Part shown: positions 56,501 through 60,000 of the stretch, piece by piece
Layout of the letters: each line of letters begins with the position of its first letter
Numbering within the stretch: the first letter of the stretch is position 1
Assembly: GCF_001949145.1 (NCBI RefSeq)
Contig: NW_019091382.1
Coordinates: forward strand, 1,162,500-1,222,499
Source of the DNA: Acanthaster planci
Taxonomy: Eukaryota; Echinodermata; Asteroidea; Valvatida; Acanthasteridae
DNA length: 60,000 bases
Direction of reading: 5' to 3'
Translations under genes and position numbers: made by a program
Notes under the pieces: generated by a model
Told to the model about the DNA's origin: nothing
Database searches by the model: none
The model's input: the letters and a program-made list of their open reading frames with translations, nothing else

Positions 56501-57309
56501 GCATGCGCAAATGAAAACCGTAGATTCCTGGTGAGTTCCCACCAATGGACAGCAGTTGTTTAGGTGGGAAAAAATATGCCCTCTCTTTTATTTCCCCTCG
56601 CAGTAGAGAGTGCTGAGTCAATTCAAATAATTCACTGTTCGAATATTCGACCGTCAATTCCATTGAATATCCGAATATTCAGTCGTACCAGCCGGCAGAG
56701 TGTTGATGAACAAACCATATACAAAATCTGTTGCAATAATGCCCACAATTGTACATTATGATCAACATAATAGCTTCTAACATCTTGGAGTATCTCCAGC
56801 CACAATTTAGCAAGATTTTGAGACAAACAATACTTCTTGTCCAGTTGAAAATTTCTATTCCCGTTACATGTTTTAATGAATAATTTACTTTTTGAATCGT
56901 TGAAAGATTTCTGTCGCTTTTCATCTCAATTTGCTTGAAACAAGCCTCCATAGTTAAAACAAAAGAAAGTTCTCCTTTTCATGAATTTTGCATTGGTATA
57001 TCCAAATTTGGAAAATAATATTCAAATATTTGATAATCGATCGAATATTCAGACATTCGGCACAGCCCTAGACAGTTAACTACATTCATTGCTCACACTT
57101 GCCGACATTACCTTTCTCAAGTGCAAAAAATATTTGGAATGTGCATCCTTAAACGGTCTTACCCCAGCTCATGGCCTTGCCGGCCTCGGTGATGATGATG
57201 CTGTGGCAAGCCGTAGGACCGGAGATGACACTTCGAACCTTGATGCCCGACAGGACGGCCATGCGATGGGGACCCCACAGGTTGCGTCCACCAATCAGCT
57301 GCTTGCCAG
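49720..57309 (-). CDS. RCC2: RCC2/TD-60 homologue, 5' partial, eight exons, with long acidic C-terminal extension
   Basis: Exons in gene order are 57309-57163, 56056-55925, 55044-54956, 54211-54097, 52705-52542, 52166-51983, 51412-51307 and 50545-49720. Together they are 1763 nt, 586 residues and a TGA stop, with every phase consistent. RCC1-type propeller repeats are plain: GRGDKGQLGHGD, FGDNKLGQLGIG, FGCPEYSQLGH, WGFGGYGRLGH and ISWGPSPTFGEL, with ACGRNHT and ACGANHT turns. The order and spacing match vertebrate RCC2 from NLWGPHR to its end. RCC2 is a mitotic centromere/midzone protein that also binds small GTPases (Rac1, RalA, Arf6) at adhesions. The N-terminal basic region and first blade lie beyond 57309, possibly in the gap or outside the window. 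About 190 residues follow the normal RCC2 end; see the last exon. Confidence 0.94.
49849..50184 (-). repeat. Coding tandem duplication, 171-bp period, in the RCC2 terminal exon
   Basis: Bases 49849-50013 and 50020-50184 are two copies of the same ~165-bp unit with few mismatches, offset by 171 bp (57 codons), so the frame is kept. Both copies encode METVAGQK, the AKDAV core, TGTT, REAEV and EKNGEDEKTA. High nucleotide identity indicates a fairly recent duplication or strong homogenisation. Confidence 0.9.
50675..50892. mobile_element. hAT-like element, truncated copy in reverse orientation
   Basis: Read on the minus strand it matches the left half of the complete copy, from TAGGGCCGAGTCACT through ATTCAATCAAATTGAAGG-type complement to GCTAAATCATGG. 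It is truncated near 50675 and lies in the RCC2 intron 50546-51306. Confidence 0.75.
51307..51412 (-). CDS. RCC2: RCC2 exon: LFFWGQT blade
   Basis: This exon is short and not evident as a long open frame. It was found by looking for the missing blade between its neighbours. The acceptor is CCTGGAATAACAG and the donor GTGAGA. It encodes QLFFWGQTKSTGEATMYPKT, then VQDLSGWKVRGIGC, matching GLFFWGATNTSRESTMYPKA and VQDLCGWRIRSLAC in human RCC2. Phases join both neighbours. Confidence 0.93.
51983..52166 (-). CDS. RCC2: RCC2 exon: WGFGGYGRLGH blade
   Basis: It encodes VALDMQGRVFTWGFGGYGRL, then GHSEPRDEPIPRFLKTFD and AAKMINAGTCYSMAKTDH. These match RVFSWGFGGYGRLGHAEQKD and VPRLVKLFDFPGRGASQIYAG. 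The acceptor is a C-run followed by GCCAG, and the donor is GTGAGT. Confidence 0.95.
52542..52705 (-). CDS. RCC2: RCC2 exon: LTPRRI to ACGANHT
   Basis: The acceptor is TTTTCTGCGACCAAACAG and the donor GTAAGA. It encodes GHNTNGQYFVTSNKTSFDCV, LTPRRIGGYIEKNRDG and VIKDVACGANHT. These match GHNSDGKFI, VPRRVAIFIEKTKDG and VVRDVACGANHT of human RCC2. Confidence 0.94.
52706..54096 (-). other. Intron of RCC2
   Basis: It runs GTTAGT to CAG on the minus strand, 1.4 kb. No repeat family or coding signal is recognised inside. Confidence 0.85.
54097..54211 (-). CDS. RCC2: RCC2 exon: FGCPEYSQLG blade
   Basis: It encodes LMYSGRPIVKVACGGEFTMI, then LDYKGTLHSFGCPEYSQLG, matching IMYNGQPITKMACGAEFSMI and LYSFGCPEYGQLG. 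The acceptor is TGCACGTGTAG and the donor GTTAGT. Ser replaces the usual Gly before QLG. Confidence 0.93.
54956..55044 (-). CDS. RCC2: RCC2 exon: FGDNKLGQLG blade
   Basis: The acceptor is AACTTCTCAACAG and the donor GTAAGT. It encodes EGVVYAFGDNKLGQLGIG and TPIPTPNR, matching SVFAFGENKMGQLGLG and the PSPAQ segment of vertebrate RCC2. It enters in phase 1 and exits in phase 0. Confidence 0.93.
55672..55802 (+). repeat. AAAATGGCTTCC repeat, copy 4 in an RCC2 intron
   Basis: TTAAGCCTCATTTTGAAAAA, CAAAAATGACTTCCTTGTGA and ATGTCTATTATG match the family in order. It is strongly diverged. Confidence 0.5.
55925..56056 (-). CDS. RCC2: RCC2 exon: GQLGHGD blade
   Basis: It encodes GRGDKGQLGHGDLNRCEAPK, then LIEGL and NAACGRNHTMCLT, aligning with GRNEKGQLGHGDTKRVEAPR and SAACGRNHTLALT in human RCC2. 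The acceptor is CGTCTCAAG. The donor is GTATTC, which departs from consensus at +4 to +6, but the frame is restored exactly by the next exon. Confidence 0.93.
56605..57070. mobile_element. hAT-like element, second copy in an RCC2 intron
   Basis: It aligns end to end with the complete copy near 59.3-59.8 kb: TGCTGAGTCAATTC at the left, shared interior such as GTTGATGAACAAACCATA and ACAAGCCTCCA, and GGCACAGCCCTA at the right. The left terminus is mutated, and no clear target duplication is seen. It lies in the intron 56057-57162. Confidence 0.82.
57163..57309 (-). CDS. RCC2: RCC2 exon: NLWGPHR blade
   Basis: The acceptor follows a C/T-rich tract (CCCCCCTCCGTTAAG) and the donor is GTAAGA. It encodes GKQLIGGRNLWGPHRMAV, then ISGPTACHSIIITEAGKAMS and WG, matching NLWGPHRYG, SGSCAAHSLLITTEGKLWSWG of human RCC2. 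It begins with two bases of a codon, so at least one upstream exon is missing. It is the most 5' exon I can find. Confidence 0.92.
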
Positions 57310-58515
57310 CTTAACGGAGGGGGGGAAAAAAAGTAAGGAGTTTATTGGGGGCAGAATGATGCACACTCGGGTCATCTTATTTGAACTGAAACATTTGCTA
57401 CACTGACACAAATGACTCGTAGGCTAATATAGCAGATTACATATCACTGATAAGCCTGACTGTCCGGTTTATAAAAACCTTCTGTAATCTTCACTTAACC
57501 CCTTGACGACAGGAATTTCTTGCCGAAAGCCGACTCCAAGGATTCCAGCCTCCCTTGGCCACGAAGGCCACCTGCCAAACCGCAAATTCTCGGTTTGTGG
57601 CCCTGCATGCTCTGCACGCTTTGAATTACACGGTGAAAAGGCTGATTGTTCGGTGGCATGCGGCTCTACTCACCCTTCCTCATTCCTGTTGCCTCTTTTC
57701 AACGTGGAAACTATTGTGAAGCTGGTGATTATGATGCAAATTCGGTCTTTTCATTTCTGGGCTACACACAAAGACCAATTACCATATATACAAGAGCCAG
57801 GGTCTGCCTTCTTTCACCGTGTTCGCTCGAGCGTGGGCCGAGAATAATAGCTGAAAAGCGGGCTGAGGATCTCAATTTTTATCACACGTCTAGCCGAATC
57901 CCGCCACGAAGGGGTTAACCCTTGCAACCCTTGCCCTTGCAACCTTGCCCGAGACATTTAAGTGGATTCTGGGACTAGGGACCATCCCCTACGGTTCCTG
58001 AGAGAGAGATTTCACTGATACTCAAATGTCATCGGTGCTGTGTTCCTGTTGCATATGCAGAAACACGCTGCACGCATTCAGACGAAAATTGTTCGTGCAT
58101 ACATTACATCACTGATGCTACTTTTTCCTCAACACACTGGCTCTAGATGAGGCAACAAAAGCCATCTGATTTTAGCACAACCTTGACAGAACTTCTACTC
58201 CAGTCTGGCATCCTGTTGACCAAAGCACGAGCACGCACATGTACAAGATACACATAAAACATCACCAGGTCAGAGTAAACCTGCCAGGGGCATGCAACAA
58301 AACTGCTGGTAGGAAACCACATCCTTTGAACCTTTAGGGCGTAAGATCTATCCAAAGTCATTCTTATGCTGCTTCTTATGCTCGAATTAGACTTTGCTCA
58401 AGTGGCATGAGTGGTGAGCAACAATGCTTGTACACATTAGATTTCGTGCTAGACACACGAAGAAACCTGGGAGCTATTCACAAGTCTCTCCTGTATGCAG
58501 GTTACTAATAACCAA
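57310..58515. other. Upstream of the first visible RCC2 exon; nothing recognised
   Basis: I searched the minus strand for the RCC2 segment that normally precedes NLWGPHR (a GATNWDLIGR-like motif) and did not find it here or in 59036-60000. This is probably intron. Confidence 0.6.
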
Positions 58516-59035
58516 NNNNNNNNNNNNNNNNNNNNNNNNNNNNNNNNNNNNNNNNNNNNNNNNNNNNNNNNNNNNNNNNNNNNNNNNNNNNNNNNNNNNN
58601 NNNNNNNNNNNNNNNNNNNNNNNNNNNNNNNNNNNNNNNNNNNNNNNNNNNNNNNNNNNNNNNNNNNNNNNNNNNNNNNNNNNNNNNNNNNNNNNNNNNN
58701 NNNNNNNNNNNNNNNNNNNNNNNNNNNNNNNNNNNNNNNNNNNNNNNNNNNNNNNNNNNNNNNNNNNNNNNNNNNNNNNNNNNNNNNNNNNNNNNNNNNN
58801 NNNNNNNNNNNNNNNNNNNNNNNNNNNNNNNNNNNNNNNNNNNNNNNNNNNNNNNNNNNNNNNNNNNNNNNNNNNNNNNNNNNNNNNNNNNNNNNNNNNN
58901 NNNNNNNNNNNNNNNNNNNNNNNNNNNNNNNNNNNNNNNNNNNNNNNNNNNNNNNNNNNNNNNNNNNNNNNNNNNNNNNNNNNNNNNNNNNNNNNNNNNN
59001 NNNNNNNNNNNNNNNNNNNNNNNNNNNNNNNNNNN
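58516..59035. other. Assembly gap
   Basis: 520 undetermined bases upstream of the first visible RCC2 exon. A missing 5' exon of RCC2 could lie here. Confidence 1.
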
Positions 59036-59287
59036 TGTTCACATGACAAAAATTAACCATCAAGGTTCCACATTCCTCTCACAGACAAAAGATCCTGGAT
59101 GGTTGGATTAACTCTACTCCCCTTGGATGCTGAACTAGAAAAAACGCTTAGCCCAACAAATGTCAACAGCTACGTGAGCGGTTCACTGTCACCACTGGCA
59201 CATGACTGGACAGAACCTGTTAAACTCCGACAAGTCAACAGTGTTGACTGAAGTGGGGGTGAAGTCATTTCCTCATTGGGTATGGAG

Positions 59288-59761
59288 TAGGGCTGAGTCA
59301 ATTTGAATAATTCACTATTTGAATACTCGACCTTCAATTTGATTGAATATCCTGATTTTCGGTCCACCAACCAGCAGATTGTTGATGAACAAACCATACA
59401 CAAAATCAGATGCAATAACACACAATTGTAAATTGTGATCAATATAACAGCTTCTCACATCTAGGAGTATCTCCCGCCACGATTTAGTGAGATTGAAGAG
59501 ATGAACAAGACTTCTTGCCCTGTTGAAAATTTATGTTTCTTTTAAATTGTTTAATGAATAATTTACTTTTTGAATCGTAAGATTTCTGTCGCTTTCATTG
59601 GAAACTTCTTAAAACAAGCCTCCACAGTGCAAGTGTTCTCCTTCAAAACAAAAGAAACTTTTTCCACCCTTTTCATGAATTTTACATTAGAATATTCAAA
59701 TTCGAAAAATATTCCATTATTTGACAATTGATTGAATATTCGGTTATTCGGCACAGCCCTA
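59288..59761. mobile_element. hAT-like non-autonomous element, complete copy, with 8-bp target duplication
   Basis: The 474-bp element starts TAGGGCTGAGTCAA and ends GGCACAGCCCTA, giving short inverted ends TAGGGCTG. It is flanked by GTATGGAG (59280-59287) and GTATGGAT (59762-59769), an 8-bp direct repeat with one mismatch. An 8-bp target duplication with such ends is the mark of hAT transposons. The interior is AT-rich with many GAATATTC words and has no coding capacity. Confidence 0.85.
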
Positions 59762-60000
59762 GTATGGATGGGCCTATAGGAGTGGCTTGCACTATATTAG
59801 TACCAAACCTGAAAAAATTGAGCACAGACTAGCACAAGGTACAAATAGCCAGTCACTCCACAAAACAACCGTAATGTATTCCTGTACGTGGACAAACAAA
59901 ATCCAACGCTATCACCCAAGGCCTTCTTCAGCATGGGATTGACCCCTGACCTGAAACTCCACTGCCAATGTTAAGACAACCAGATCATTAGGTTTGGACC

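Noticed and set aside
1-60000. CRISPR arrays, bacterial operons, rRNA genes or viral genes
   Set aside because: No regularly spaced direct repeats with unique spacers, no ribosome-binding-site-led gene strings and no rRNA-like sequence were seen. The window is eukaryotic.

Overview
This is intron-rich eukaryotic genomic DNA with assembly gaps (N runs at 8563-8566, 41464-42283 and 58516-59035). Two conserved animal genes can be read exon by exon, face to face, in a field of small decayed transposons. The metazoan gene content, introns of a few hundred bases to several kilobases, many miniature inverted-repeat elements, and a large excess of the palindromic words TAGGCCTA and TACATGTA suggest a marine invertebrate deuterostome. 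My best guess is an echinoderm such as a sea star, but nothing in the window fixes the taxon.

The plus-strand gene (29880-38883, 5' end not secured) is a secreted C1q/TNF-type protein of the adipolin/erythroferrone family (C1QTNF12/FAM132). Seven exons join with perfect phase into 284 residues plus stop: a basic linker with a KKXR-type furin motif, a very short collagen stretch of six Gly-X-Y triplets, a linker, and a C-terminal C1q-like jelly-roll domain. Three weaker candidate 5' exons (1366-1468, 2284-2341 and about 21075-21337) would supply a signal peptide and N-terminal linker. They are offered as hypotheses only.

The minus-strand gene (57309 down to 49720, 5' exons missing) is an RCC2/TD-60 homologue, a beta-propeller built of RCC1 repeats. 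Eight exons join with perfect phase into 586 residues plus stop. After the point where vertebrate RCC2 ends, this protein runs on for about 190 residues of acidic, low-complexity sequence containing a 57-residue tandem duplication (171 bp in DNA).

The genes converge tail to tail, about 10 kb apart. That interval and the roughly 29 kb upstream of the first secure adipolin-family exon hold no gene I can recognise. They contain several repeat families: a nearly palindromic ~175-bp foldback element (four copies), a hAT-like ~475-bp element with an 8-bp target duplication, an element with LTR-free CTTAAGCA-rich inverted ends (two copies), a GTGTTA-rich repeat (two copies in opposite orientation), a ~200-bp repeat (four copies, one split by a 39-bp hairpin insertion), single inverted-repeat elements, and a GTT microsatellite tract. 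No rRNA, tRNA, CRISPR array or prokaryotic feature was seen. I did not find a wholly new multi-gene system. The most notable items are the RCC2 C-terminal extension, the conserved processing site in the adipolin-family protein, and the foldback element family.
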